Assembly (NCBI GenBank): GCA_021405325.1
Contig: QWII01000109.1
Span: 1-33,264 of the forward strand
Reading direction: 5' to 3'
Length of the DNA stretch: 33,264 bases
Source: Caldilinea sp. CFX5
Lineage (GTDB): Bacteria; Chloroflexota; Anaerolineae; Caldilineales; Caldilineaceae
Positions 23,438 through 31,651 of the stretch are shown here, one piece after another. The notes beneath the pieces are model-generated. The model was given only the letters and a program-made list of their open reading frames with translations. It searched no databases and was not told the DNA's origin. A program made the translations under genes and the position numbers. How positions within the stretch are numbered: position 1 is the stretch's first letter; each line of letters starts with the position of its first letter.

Positions 23438-24043
23438 TTACAGCATCATGAGGATCGCCACCCCCAACAGCAGATCCACGACGCCACAGAACTCCGCATA
23501 AGAGCGTGGCACGACGCGGTTGCGCCACCAGTGAACGGCGTCCCAGGCGGCATGAGCCAAGAGGGCGGCGGCCAGCAGATAGCCGGCCCAAACCGGATCG
23601 ATGGAAAGCGCGACCAGGGCGATAACGCTGAAGGCAACCATACCCACCGTCTGCAGCGGGAGCGTACCGGTACGGCGCCATTGCGCACGCCCCACGCTGA
23701 CCGCCAGCAAGACGAGGGCGCTAATCCAGAAGACAATCACTGCCGCCATGCTCAAGTCGAGCAGACGGAGCAGAAAGATCACCACAAACCCGGCCAGAAA
23801 TACCCACCAGGCCGCCGAACGCCGCTCCAAGACGGCCGCCCCCAGATAGACAAGCGCCATGACGACGACGATCGCCGCCAGGGAGGAGACGAAGCTGCTA
23901 TCGATCTGGCCGTCAAAGAGCGTTAAGAACACCAGCGCAATGCCAAGCGCGGTCGGCCAGCGGTGCAGCAACCAGTCCCCCCAATCACGGCGGCTGGAAA
24001 CTTGTGGTGGCGTTTGGACTTGCATGTTGTTGCTTTCGGTCAT
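23438..24043 (-). CDS. multi-helix membrane protein of unknown function
   Basis: A 201-residue protein with about seven hydrophobic segments after a polar N-terminus. Conserved-looking spots are DWLLHRWPTALGIALV, AHAAWDAVHWW and SYAEFCGVVDLLLG. The HAAWD...HWW and Cys in the last helix might be functional, but no characterised family is recognised. I start it at 24043, with AAGGAG 6 bases ahead, instead of the longer frame to 24181. Confidence 0.75.
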   Translation of the reverse strand: MTESNNMQVQTPPQVSSRRDWGDWLLHRWPTALGIALVFLTLFDGQIDSSFVSSLAAIVVVMALVYLGAAVLERRSAAWWVFLAGFVVIFLLRLLDLSMAAVIVFWISALVLLAVSVGRAQWRRTGTLPLQTVGMVAFSVIALVALSIDPVWAGYLLAAALLAHAAWDAVHWWRNRVVPRSYAEFCGVVDLLLGVAILMML

Positions 24044-24195
24044 AACCTGCTCCTTTCTCGTTGCGATCACGCTCACTTCCAGGTGTATCCCAGATTCTAG
24101 GCGAAAATCGACCGGGAAGGGGGCAAAGGCCGTTTCGTCAAAGAGCGCGCTCCTGCCCTCTTCCCGGTCGATGGGGGACACCCCTACATTCCTGC

Positions 24196-24582
24196 TTACT
24201 TGATAACGCGGAAGCGCAGATGGATCGCCTCTTTTGTTTCGATCACTTCGATCACTTCGAGCTGAACATGCTCGCTATCCAGGTGCTCGAACAAGCGAAT
24301 GCCGCTGCCAAACAACACAGGGACGAGGTGAATCGAGATTTCATCAACAAAGCCGCGTTCGAGGAATTGCGCCGCGATGTTCTCGCCACCCATGATCGCG
24401 ACATCTTTATCCCCGGCCGCGATTTGCGCCCGTTCGAGCGCAGCTTCAATGCTGTCAGCGAAACTGTATACACCGCCATCGGGTATGTCTTCGGGAACAC
24501 TGTGCGAAACGACGACCGTTGGCACCCGCGCCGCGGCGGTTGGCCCGTCTGCTTTCCAATAAGGGACGGAAAGATCATAGGT
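24196..24582 (-). pseudogene. DHFR-family protein 3, N-terminus lost
   Basis: The frame holds the C-terminal part of a RibD_C/DHFR-like protein: VPTVVVSHSVPEDIPDGGVY, KDVAIMGGENIAAQFLERGF, then VDEISIHLVPVLFGSGIRLF and the tail AIHLRFRVIK. In-frame residues YDLSVPYWKAD continue upstream of the GTG at 24525 to a stop near 24583. The first 70 residues with SLDGF and MGRRTY-type motifs are missing, and no start with a ribosome site is visible. A deletion at the boundary with the gene at 24610 explains this. Confidence 0.7.
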
Positions 24583-24609
24583 TCATGGAATTGACCTCGC
24601 CATTCCCAC

Positions 24610-25326
24610 TCAGCGGGCGCGCCGGGCAAGCTGTACGCCGGCAATCCCACTGATCAGCAGCCCGGAGAAGCGGCCAAGGGGAATGAGCCAACCCGCCGGC
24701 TCGGCAGCCAGATAAAGCGGGGCAAGCAGTCCCGCTACGCCCGATGCCATGCCAGCCTGTGCCAGCCGCCGGGAGAGCGCGCCGGTGCGCTGACCGGCCA
24801 ACCCCAGTGCCCCTATCAGCAGGCCAAAGCCAACGCCATGTACAATACCTCCTGCCAAAAAGGCCCAGCGGCTCAAGGTGGCGGCGCGTTCCGGTTGGCG
24901 GCCAGGCTCGCCAGTCAGCGCGGCGGTGCAGACCGCCGAGGTCGCCAACCCGGCGGCGGCCAGCGCACCACCGGCCATCACAGCCGTCTCTAGTGGGCGG
25001 GCGTCGTGGTCCGTGCGCCCGGCCAGTTGTAATACGGCAGCGGTGAAGGGGATCAGCGCCATGCCGGAGAGTAACTGCCCGGCGGCCGAAATGCGCGCCG
25101 CCGAGGCGTTGCCCTGAAAGTAGCGCTGAATTTGCTCCGGCGTGGAGCCGGGGCGAGGATAGGGCGCTTTGGCCTTCGCCATCGCCGTGCCAAACCCGGT
25201 GAGGAAGGTAAGGCCAACCAACGGGCCGGCCAACGCCACCGGATCTCGGATTGTAGCGCCGGCGGCGCTCTGCTTACGATCGGCAACCTTTTGCCGTTCT
25301 TCGGTATGAATAACTGTATTCATCAT
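24610..25326 (-). CDS. membrane protein of unknown function
   Basis: A 238-residue protein with a polar, charged first 25 residues and about six membrane segments rich in Ala and Gly. The loop PYPRPGSTPEQIQRYFQGNA after the first segment is a recurring feature of poorly characterised membrane proteins in soil bacteria. AAGGAG precedes two adjacent ATGs. It lies between the hydrolase gene and the DHFR remnant. I cannot assign a function. Confidence 0.7.
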   Translation of the reverse strand: MMNTVIHTEERQKVADRKQSAAGATIRDPVALAGPLVGLTFLTGFGTAMAKAKAPYPRPGSTPEQIQRYFQGNASAARISAAGQLLSGMALIPFTAAVLQLAGRTDHDARPLETAVMAGGALAAAGLATSAVCTAALTGEPGRQPERAATLSRWAFLAGGIVHGVGFGLLIGALGLAGQRTGALSRRLAQAGMASGVAGLLAPLYLAAEPAGWLIPLGRFSGLLISGIAGVQLARRAR

Positions 25327-25338
25327 GAATCTCCTTAC

Positions 25339-26292
25339 TTAATAATCCTGTCGATCCTCTTTACGACATACTTCTTTTAGCCATGTCGTCGTCTGCTCAA
25401 TTGCTGCTTGCGCCTGATCGAGCATGCCGACCATGCTAAAGAAGCCATGAATCATGCCGGGGTAGCGCGTATGGGTTGTCGGCACGCCGGCGGCGCGCAG
25501 TTCTTCCACATAGCGTTCGCCTTCATCGCGCACCACGTCATACTCGGCGGTGATCACCAGGGCGGGCGGCAGATCACGTAGATCAGTCGCAGCCAGGGGA
25601 AAGGCATAGGGATTGTTGGCCTGGGTGCTGTCGGTCACATAGTGATCCAAGTACCAGATCAACCGCTCTCTGGTCATCATGTAGTCTTCCGCATAGTTCA
25701 ACGCCGAGGGGGTGGCGGGGATGTAGTAGGCCGTCAGCGGACACAAGAGCACTTGCCCACAGAGCGACGGGCCGCCCTCGTCGCGGCAGCGCAAGGCGGT
25801 GACGGCAGCCAAGGCCCCGCCCGAACTGTCCCCGGCCACGGCGATGCGGCTGGGGTCGCCGCGCAGATCCTGGGCGTGTTGCGCCACCCAACGCGTGGCG
25901 GCAAAACAATCATCGGGGGCGGCGGGGAACTTGAATTCCGGCGCCAGGCGGTAGTGGACGGCGACCACCACACAACCTACCCCGTCGCACAAGCTGCGAC
26001 ACAGGTGGTCGTGATGGGGCAGGCTGGGCAACATAAAACCACCACCATGAAAATAGAGCAGCAGCGGGAATGGCCCGTCGCCCTCTGGTCTATAGATTGT
26101 CACCGGCAGATCGCCAGCCGGGCCGGGAATGGTGCGCTCGCGTTCGCTGACGCCCGGTAGCGCCGCCGCTGTACTCCTGGCTTGCGCCACCGTCATGGCG
26201 CGATGTTCGGCGGGCGTCAGGCTGCGGATGGGGGGTGCAGGGTGCGCGTTGATCCGCTCTAAGAGCGCTTTCACTTTTGGATCGAGTGGCAT
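25339..26292 (-). CDS. alpha/beta hydrolase, hormone-sensitive-lipase-like esterase
   Basis: A 317-residue esterase of the HSL group (family IV). It has the oxyanion motif HGGGF, the nucleophile elbow GDSSGG, the acid region ITAEYDVVRDEGERYVEELR and the terminal His in MIHGFFSM. The N-terminal cap LDPKVKALLERINAHPAP is typical. There is no signal peptide, so it is cytoplasmic. GGAGG precedes the ATG. It follows a VOC gene by 11 bases, suggesting one transcript. Likely substrates are short acyl esters. Confidence 0.93.
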   Translation of the reverse strand: MPLDPKVKALLERINAHPAPPIRSLTPAEHRAMTVAQARSTAAALPGVSERERTIPGPAGDLPVTIYRPEGDGPFPLLLYFHGGGFMLPSLPHHDHLCRSLCDGVGCVVVAVHYRLAPEFKFPAAPDDCFAATRWVAQHAQDLRGDPSRIAVAGDSSGGALAAVTALRCRDEGGPSLCGQVLLCPLTAYYIPATPSALNYAEDYMMTRERLIWYLDHYVTDSTQANNPYAFPLAATDLRDLPPALVITAEYDVVRDEGERYVEELRAAGVPTTHTRYPGMIHGFFSMVGMLDQAQAAIEQTTTWLKEVCRKEDRQDY

Positions 26293-26303
26293 GGTGAGCC
26301 TCC

Positions 26304-26816
26304 TTATTCCTCCCGCTGAGTTGCCGACCCAAGCTCCTCGGCCAGCCCGATGAGAAGTCCTTCGGGGCCGCGGATGTAGCAGAGCCGATAGACGTCTTCA
26401 TACTGGACCACTTCGCCGACGAGCTGCGCACCGTGCTTGCGGAGCCTGGCGAGGGTCGCGTCGAGGTCGGCGACGGCGAACATGATGCGCAGGTAGCCGA
26501 GGGCGTTCACTGGGGCGTTACGGTGATCGGCGATGACAGGCGGGGTGAGAAAGCGTGAGATCTCAAGCCGGCTGTGGCCGTCGGGGGTGACCATCATGGC
26601 GATCTCGACGCGCTGGGTGCCCAGCCCGGTGACGCGCCCAGCCCATTCTCCTTCGATCATGGCTCGCCCTTCGAGCGTGAGGCCAAGCTCGGTGAAAAAA
26701 GTGATGGCGGCATCAAGGGATTCGACCACGATGCCGACATTGTCCATCCGCTTGAGCGCAGGACCCGGTTTGGACCTCTGGGGTTGAACTGCTGTCTTGG
26801 TTTTATCGTTTGTCAT
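26304..26816 (-). CDS. VOC family protein 2
   Basis: A 170-residue glyoxalase-fold protein. After a basic start, MDNVGIVVESLDAAITFFTE opens the domain, and FAVADLDATLARLRKHGAQL and RLCYIRGPEGLLIGLAEEL close it. The His-to-Asn-like change at VGIVV and the Glu in LAEEL leave a partial metal site. The ATG at 26816 is preceded by AAGGAG, which lies inside a 65-base copy of the DUF899 tail repeat, so the repeat supplies the ribosome site. Confidence 0.9.
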   Translation of the reverse strand: MTNDKTKTAVQPQRSKPGPALKRMDNVGIVVESLDAAITFFTELGLTLEGRAMIEGEWAGRVTGLGTQRVEIAMMVTPDGHSRLEISRFLTPPVIADHRNAPVNALGYLRIMFAVADLDATLARLRKHGAQLVGEVVQYEDVYRLCYIRGPEGLLIGLAEELGSATQREE

Positions 26817-26823
26817 CCTTGTT

Positions 26824-26888
26824 TCTCCTTGTATGATCGGAATCCTCACCAGCCACTGGGCCGAGGTCGTCGTTGCGTCCGGCTTTGA
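26824..26888 (-). repeat. DUF899 tail repeat, copy C (short)
   Basis: A 65-base copy of the sequence found at 28354-28485. It covers the codons for KAGRNDDLG...GEDSDHT and the AAGGAG that now serves VOC gene 2. Upstream of it only unrecognisable sequence remains before the VOC 3 stop. Confidence 0.75.
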
Positions 26889-26956
26889 TACGAGGCCGAG
26901 GGAATCCTGGGCATTGCGAAGGACACATGGGGCGGCCGCACCGCATCACGCCGGGG

Positions 26957-27337
26957 TCAGCGCTGCTGGGTGAGGTTGATCGGGTTGCCATCCGGGTCGG
27001 TGATGTGAGCGACCCGCTGGCCCCACGGCATGTCTTTGGCCTTGCCGTGCACCTGCCCGCCCGCCGGCTTCACGCGCGGCAGCAGGTCGTCGACGTTCTC
27101 GACGAACACGGCCACGATGATCCGGCCTGGGGGGGGCGTGTCGGCGCCGTGCTTGCCGACGACCAAACCCAAGCGGGCATCGCCGAGCCGGAGTGTCACG
27201 AAGAACGGCCCCTCCTTGCCCGGCACGCGCATTTCCTCCTCGGCGCCGAACAACTCGGCATAGAAGGAGATCAACCGCTCAATGTCCTGGGTACTCAGGA
27301 TCGGCTGGATAGCGAACTTGCTTGGTTGATTGCTCAT
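26957..27337 (-). CDS. VOC family protein 3
   Basis: A 126-residue glyoxalase-fold protein with QPILSTQDIERLISFYAELF, FFVTLRLGDARLGLVVG, VFVENVDDLLPRVKPAGGQV and the end AHITDPDGNPINLTQQ. I start it at 27337 (MSNQPSK), preceded 6 bases upstream by GGAG, instead of the ATG at 27349, which overlaps that site. It lies between DUF899 repeat copies B and C. Confidence 0.9.
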   Translation of the reverse strand: MSNQPSKFAIQPILSTQDIERLISFYAELFGAEEEMRVPGKEGPFFVTLRLGDARLGLVVGKHGADTPPPGRIIVAVFVENVDDLLPRVKPAGGQVHGKAKDMPWGQRVAHITDPDGNPINLTQQR

Positions 27338-27368
27338 GTAACGCTCCATTTCTGTTTGTGGTTGGCTC

Positions 27369-27500
27369 TATCTCTTTGTATGATCTGAATCCTCACCAGA
27401 CACTGCGCCGAGGTCGTCATTGCGTCCGGCCTTGAGCCGTGACCATTGGGCGGTCGGGCGGCCGTCCAGCCGGAACTAACCACCTTGGGCGCCCCAATGC
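27369..27500 (-). repeat. DUF899 tail repeat, copy B
   Basis: 132 bases aligned without gaps to 28354-28485, with 8 differences (94 percent identical). In copy A this sequence is the coding 3' end of a DUF899 gene. Here it is non-coding, with a stop codon replacing a Gln after HWGAQGG. Confidence 0.9.
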
Positions 27501-27530
27501 GACAACTCGTTGATGTGGGTCGTGGAGTCC
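27501..27530 (-). pseudogene. internally deleted DUF899 remnant leading into repeat copy B
   Basis: On the minus strand, THINELS (bases 27501-27522, sharing ATCAACGAGTTGTC with the first DUF899 gene) is joined directly to HWGAQGG of repeat copy B. In the intact gene these two pieces lie more than 100 residues apart (INELSYLHSRD and QHWGAQGGQFR). A third DUF899 copy therefore once stood here and has lost its start and most of its core. Confidence 0.6.
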
Positions 27531-27533
27531 GCG

Positions 27534-28310
27534 TCACACCTCGTCGTATTCGTCGGGGAGGCGCACGTTGGGGCCGCCGACTTGAAGGCCGAGGGGGGTG
27601 GCGCGGCCCTTCGGCTCCTCCCACGCCTCCTGGCGACCCAGTACCGTGAGGTCGAGGTAGGGGATGCCGTAGTGGAATTCCTCGATGCCGCGCCCATACG
27701 TGGAGTAGGTGAGGAAGACCGCCTCGTCCACCCGAAGGAAGGCACTAATGCCCGGCAACTCTTCGCCACGCCTGTCTTCCGTCCAGGGTGTTCCCTTCTC
27801 GGCGAGTTCGGCTTCGGTGAGAAAGTAGTCCAGCACTGGCGCAACACGGTCATCGAGGGTGACGTGGAAGTCATAGTTGAAGTCGCTGCCATACGAGGAG
27901 TACCAGGGGAAGGTCCAGCCCAGCCGCGCGCGGGAAGCGGCGAGTTTCGTGTACGGCGCCCGCGACACGGCCACGAGCGTGGTGTTGCGGACGTGCAACT
28001 GCCTCAGCTTGCCGATTCCGTCGGCGGCAGAGGAGCAGCTCGAGCAGGGCATATGCCAATCTGGCGCGAACATGAAGTGGTGCATCACGAGCTGCTGCCG
28101 GCCCTCGAACAGGTCGAGCAAGCCCACCTTCCCGTTCGGCCCCTCGAACGTGTACGGCTTATCCATGCGGACCATCGGCAACCGACGGCGGTCGGCGTTG
28201 ACCCGATCACGGGCGCGGGTAATTTCCTTCTCTTTAACCAGCAGCTCCTTGCGGGCAACCATCCACTCCTCCCGCGACACTACCTTGGGTAAGTTTCCTA
28301 CTGTTGTCAT
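27534..28310 (-). CDS. DUF899 thioredoxin-like protein B
   Basis: A 258-residue cytoplasmic protein of DUF899, a thioredoxin-fold family. It has VSREEWMVARKELLVKEKEI, RRRLPMVRMDKPYTFEGPNG, and LFEGRQQLVMHHFMFAPDWH leading to the CxxC site CSSC. Then WTFPWYSSYGSDFNYDF and a C-terminal YGIPYLDLTVLGRQEAWEEP follow. GGAGG precedes the ATG. It lies 42 bases downstream of DUF899 A. The CSSC pair suggests thiol-disulfide chemistry; no substrate is known. Confidence 0.92.
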   Translation of the reverse strand: MTTVGNLPKVVSREEWMVARKELLVKEKEITRARDRVNADRRRLPMVRMDKPYTFEGPNGKVGLLDLFEGRQQLVMHHFMFAPDWHMPCSSCSSAADGIGKLRQLHVRNTTLVAVSRAPYTKLAASRARLGWTFPWYSSYGSDFNYDFHVTLDDRVAPVLDYFLTEAELAEKGTPWTEDRRGEELPGISAFLRVDEAVFLTYSTYGRGIEEFHYGIPYLDLTVLGRQEAWEEPKGRATPLGLQVGGPNVRLPDEYDEV

Positions 28311-28352
28311 CTTTAGCCTCCTTTTTGGTATTAGATTTGGGTGCTATCAGGT

Positions 28353-29147
28353 TTATCTCCTTGTATGATCTGAATCCTCACCAGGCGCCGTGCCGAGGTC
28401 GTCATTGCATCCGGCCTTGAGCCGTGACCATTGGGCGGTCGGGCGGCCATCCAGCCGGAACTGACCACCTTGGGCGCCCCAATGCTGCGGCCAGCCCGCG
28501 GGCGAATCCTCCCAGAACTCCTGCCGACCGTAGACGGTCCGATCCAACAGTAGGTACGACGACCCCATCACTTCGTTGCCGCGGCCGGTGGTCCAGTAGG
28601 TCTCGTAGACCCGGTCACCGTCCCGGAGATAGCAAACCAACATACCGAAGTCGCGGCCTGCGACCAGCGCCGCCACGGACTCGGGTGGAACCGAGTACCA
28701 GGGCATCGTCCAGCCCATGAAGTCGCGATAGCGCGCACTCTCCGCGTATGGTCCCTCACAGAAGGTCGCGTAGCTCACGTCCCGCGAGTGCAGATAGGAC
28801 AACTCGTTGATCTGAGCGGTGTTGAAGGTGCAGCCCTCGCACTGCTCGGCGGCGGGTCTGCCGGTGTGCCACATATGGAAGTAGGCGATCAACTGGGAGC
28901 GGCCCGCGAAGACATCGATCAACGACACTGGCCCGTCGGCGCCGATCAGCTTCGTGGTCGGATCGACCGCGACCATGGGCAAGCGGCGGCGCTCGGCGGC
29001 CAGGGCATCCCCAGCGCGGGTGTGGGCCTTCTCCTTGACCCGGAGCTCGTCGATCTGCGCCTGCCAGCTCTGGCGGTCGGTGATTGGCGGGAGTCGGTGG
29101 CTGGTTGCGAGCGGCGAAGGTTGAGGGGCGTTTTCATCGTTTACCAT
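28353..29147 (-). CDS. DUF899 thioredoxin-like protein A
   Basis: A 264-residue DUF899 protein with RRRLPMVAVDPTTKLIG, DVFAGRSQLIAYFHMWH, the CxxC site QCEGCTF, and GWTMPWYSVPPE. The C-terminal end QFRLDGRPTAQWSRLKAG, then NDDLG and DSDHTRR, is longer than in protein B and is the source of the tail repeat. I start it at 29147 (MVNDENAP), where AAAGGA lies 9 bases ahead; ATG 29156 would leave no room. DoxX follows upstream in the same direction; DUF899 and DoxX genes often travel together. Confidence 0.92.
   Translation of the reverse strand: MVNDENAPQPSPLATSHRLPPITDRQSWQAQIDELRVKEKAHTRAGDALAAERRRLPMVAVDPTTKLIGADGPVSLIDVFAGRSQLIAYFHMWHTGRPAAEQCEGCTFNTAQINELSYLHSRDVSYATFCEGPYAESARYRDFMGWTMPWYSVPPESVAALVAGRDFGMLVCYLRDGDRVYETYWTTGRGNEVMGSSYLLLDRTVYGRQEFWEDSPAGWPQHWGAQGGQFRLDGRPTAQWSRLKAGCNDDLGTAPGEDSDHTRR
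28354..28485 (-). repeat. DUF899 tail repeat, copy A (within DUF899 A)
   Basis: The coding 3' end of DUF899 A. Copies at 27369-27500 (132 bases, 94 percent identical) and 26824-26888 (65 bases) sit ahead of VOC 3 and VOC 2. Each copy ends with the CATACAAGGAG-like sequence. Confidence 0.9.
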
Positions 29148-29180
29148 ATCGATCATTCCTTTCCAAGGAAAATTCGAAGA

Positions 29181-29567
29181 TCAGCCATAGGCTAGGTTTC
29201 GGGCTGAAATGGGTTTTACCCGCCAGCGTAGGTAGGCCACCAACGTGACAAGCACAAAAAAGAGCGCCGCCGAAATCGCACTGCCTGTTTCACCCCTGGA
29301 CAGGTGAAGAACGGTCGCACTGCCCGTCACGATCATCAGACCCGCCGCGGCCAACGGGGTCAACCAGGGCAGAACGCGCGTCAGGCCAGGCAAGATGAGA
29401 CCGGCCGCCGCCAGCAATTCGGACACTCCAATGAAAATACGGAAGCCTGGGTTAATCGAGGCGTTCATCATTTCCACCATCTCGGCGGGTGGCGCCACAA
29501 AGAGCCAGCCATGCCACAAAAAATAGGCCGCCAGCAATACTTGCAGAATCCAAAGCGCAATATTCAT
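29181..29567 (-). CDS. DoxX family membrane protein
   Basis: A 128-residue protein with four membrane helices: ALWILQVLLAAYFLWHGWLF, FRIFIGVSELLAAAGLILPG, LTPLAAAGLMIVTGSATVLH and FFVLVTLVAYLRWRV. The SELLAAAGLILPG segment and charged turn PGLTRVLPWLTPLAA are the DoxX pattern. AAGGAG precedes the ATG. DoxX-like proteins are thought to act with thiol-redox partners at the membrane, and DUF899 proteins are next door. The function here is inferred. Confidence 0.9.
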   Translation of the reverse strand: MNIALWILQVLLAAYFLWHGWLFVAPPAEMVEMMNASINPGFRIFIGVSELLAAAGLILPGLTRVLPWLTPLAAAGLMIVTGSATVLHLSRGETGSAISAALFFVLVTLVAYLRWRVKPISARNLAYG

Positions 29568-29594
29568 TCGTTATCTCCTTTTCGAGGCTTTCGT

Positions 29595-30584
29595 TCACTC
29601 CTGATGACAGGCCATACACGCAAACTCTGAATTGATCATGATCCGTGCGTCGGATGTTTCGTCTGGCGCATTGAAGACCGCCACATTGGCCTCGGCTTGT
29701 GCAATGCGCTCGTCCAGCACCGCCTGATAGGGCCAGGTCGGGTACTCTTTGGCGAGCTTGGCATTGGCATAGATCTTTTGCGCGGTTTGCCAGTCGCCCG
29801 CTTTGACCAGCATGTCGCCCATGTTCAGGAAAAAGCCCTCGAAGTTGTGCGGCGCAATCCACGAATTCCAGCAGGCGCGCTTTGGCCCTTCTTTGATCTC
29901 CAACGCCATGTAGGGGGCGTAATCCGGGTTGGCGCGGTCGAGCGTCCCGTCGATACATTCGTCCAGGGTGCGCCACTGCCATGCCAGACCTTCCTGGAAG
30001 CGGGGCGAATCCGCCGGCAGCCGGCTCATTACATAACCGGCGGTGAAGAGATTGAACTCCGGCCACGCCTCAATGGCGTCCAGCAACGTGTAGTAGCCCT
30101 GGCGGGTGAGCTTTTCATCCTGCTGGATCGATCCCTCGGCCACGAGATGGCCGCCCAAAAAGCCCAGAATGCGGGCATCAGTGGGATTGAGCGCCACCGC
30201 CTCCTGGAAATAGCGCCGCGCCAGGAGAATATCATCGGTGATGGTAGCGGGGACTGTCTCCATCCGCACGCGTTCGGCGCTGCGCCAGTTGTGCAACCAG
30301 GCGATGTGCGCGGCAGTAACGGCATCAGTGGGGGTTTCCAGGTAGGCTGCCGTCAAAGTGTTCAGCGCCTGCGGAATTTTGTCGTATTCGCCCCCGTGGA
30401 ACGTTTGCCAGAAGAGTTCGTCCGCCTGTAGGGCGGCCTCGCTACGGGTTTGCGTCGCCTGCTTCTCCGGGGCCATTGCGATGGCGATACGATCCGTATT
30501 GGTCAGCGCCACCGCAGCAATGACGATGGCTAACAACAAGATGGCGCCGACCCAAACCATTGTCCTGTTGGTCATTCTTTGCAT
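29595..30584 (-). CDS. TPR-like membrane-anchored protein with terminal CxxCH haem motif
   Basis: A 329-residue protein with one N-terminal membrane anchor (MVWVGAILLLAIVIAAVAL), so the bulk is outside the membrane. The body has helical repeats (DILLARRYFQEAVALNPTDA, FFLNMGDMLVKAGDWQTAQKIYANAKLA) typical of tetratricopeptide folds. The last seven residues are CMACHQE, a single c-type haem motif (Cys323, Cys326, His327). GGGAG lies 8 bases before the ATG. It may pass electrons to or from a partner. I know no named family with this layout. Confidence 0.75.
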   Translation of the reverse strand: MQRMTNRTMVWVGAILLLAIVIAAVALTNTDRIAIAMAPEKQATQTRSEAALQADELFWQTFHGGEYDKIPQALNTLTAAYLETPTDAVTAAHIAWLHNWRSAERVRMETVPATITDDILLARRYFQEAVALNPTDARILGFLGGHLVAEGSIQQDEKLTRQGYYTLLDAIEAWPEFNLFTAGYVMSRLPADSPRFQEGLAWQWRTLDECIDGTLDRANPDYAPYMALEIKEGPKRACWNSWIAPHNFEGFFLNMGDMLVKAGDWQTAQKIYANAKLAKEYPTWPYQAVLDERIAQAEANVAVFNAPDETSDARIMINSEFACMACHQE

Positions 30585-30650
30585 AAAGCTTTCTCCCCTC
30601 TACCGAACACGCCTGCTAAAGCGACACTTTCGATTTCGTGTCCGGCTGCG

Positions 30651-30671
30651 CCTACGATTGTAGTTCGTAGG
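30651..30671. terminator. 7-bp hairpin between the haem-TPR gene and a hypothetical gene
   Basis: CCTACGA-N7-TCGTAGG lies downstream of the gene at 30711 on the minus strand. There is no U-tract, so termination would have to rely on Rho. Confidence 0.25.
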
Positions 30672-30710
30672 TATTGATCACCATGCCATTCGGATACGCT
30701 GTGGATGCCG

Positions 30711-31601
30711 TTAGCCATTCCGCTTGCCTATCCGCCACCAGGTCAGCCCTATCCCCAGGGCAACCGCGCCCAAGGCCACTGCCCAGGAGGAGAGCCGACG
30801 GGTCGGTTCACCTGATACCAGCCGATACAAGACGGGCATGGCGCCCACCCGGTTTGCTTCGAGATTGGCCAGCACATAGTGGCGGAAGCTCGCCTTGCCA
30901 AACTGTTGCCAGAAAAAGCGCAACAGGCTCTCGTCCCAGCGGGCATGGTTGATGGCGACATAATCGGCCTGTTCGCCATTGAGGGGCACAAGGAGGAGCG
31001 AATTGTCTAGCCCGGTCTCCTTGACATACCAGTCAGCCAGGTACTCCCACAGGTGCAGCACCACTTGCGGGTTATCGCCCACGAAGTAATTAAAGAGGAA
31101 TAGCCCTTGCTGCTCTTCGTTGACATCGCCGATGCGTTTGGCGTTGTGCGCGGTCATGATGTGCAGGTCGCTGGCTTTGCTCTGGATGGCGTCCACCAGC
31201 GCCCGATAGAGGGGCGTTCCTTGCACCACATGCGCATCCTTGGGCGACGCCGTTTCGATGAGCGCCACCACATCAAAGCGCGGGGCGTGCAGCCGGTCTC
31301 GATGTTCCCGGAGATAGGCACTGATGCGCGTGACCGGCGGGATGACCGTGGCGTCAAAGAGCGTGACCCGCGTCACCGCTGGGTGTTGTTCCAGTTGGTG
31401 GGCCAATGCTTGCAGCCTTGCCAGCAACGCTCGTTTGGCGCCCCCGGTGGGCAGCAAGAACGAAAGCGGCGGCACCCTCGGCGCCACAGTGGCGGCCAGG
31501 TGAATATAGCCGAAGGGCGTGGGTTCCAGCAGCCGGACTTGCTGATAGGTTGGGTCGGGGTTGACCAGGGTGAGTGCCTGGCGTTGATCGATGGTTGTCA
31601 T
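30711..31601 (-). CDS. conserved hypothetical protein with C-terminal membrane segment
   Basis: A 296-residue protein I do not recognise by name. The first half has RVTLFDATVIPP and FDVVALIETASPKDAHVVQG. The second half has FNYFVGDNPQVVLHLWEYLA, WYVKETGLDNSLLLVPL and YVAINHARWDESL. The beta-alpha-beta pattern in each half recalls two ferredoxin-like (ABM/EthD) domains in tandem (inference). The end AVALGAVALGIGLTWWRIGK is a membrane helix, so the protein is likely tail-anchored facing the cytoplasm. GGAGG precedes the ATG. Confidence 0.75.
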   Translation of the reverse strand: MTTIDQRQALTLVNPDPTYQQVRLLEPTPFGYIHLAATVAPRVPPLSFLLPTGGAKRALLARLQALAHQLEQHPAVTRVTLFDATVIPPVTRISAYLREHRDRLHAPRFDVVALIETASPKDAHVVQGTPLYRALVDAIQSKASDLHIMTAHNAKRIGDVNEEQQGLFLFNYFVGDNPQVVLHLWEYLADWYVKETGLDNSLLLVPLNGEQADYVAINHARWDESLLRFFWQQFGKASFRHYVLANLEANRVGAMPVLYRLVSGEPTRRLSSWAVALGAVALGIGLTWWRIGKRNG

Positions 31602-31651
31602 GATGACCTCCTGTAATCAGTAGACCGCAACACAGCCGAGATCGCAATAAC

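Noticed and set aside
26824..28485. Integron attC sites between small gene cassettes
   Set aside because: The repeats are coding tails of a DUF899 gene. I see no paired core sites of the attC type and no integrase.
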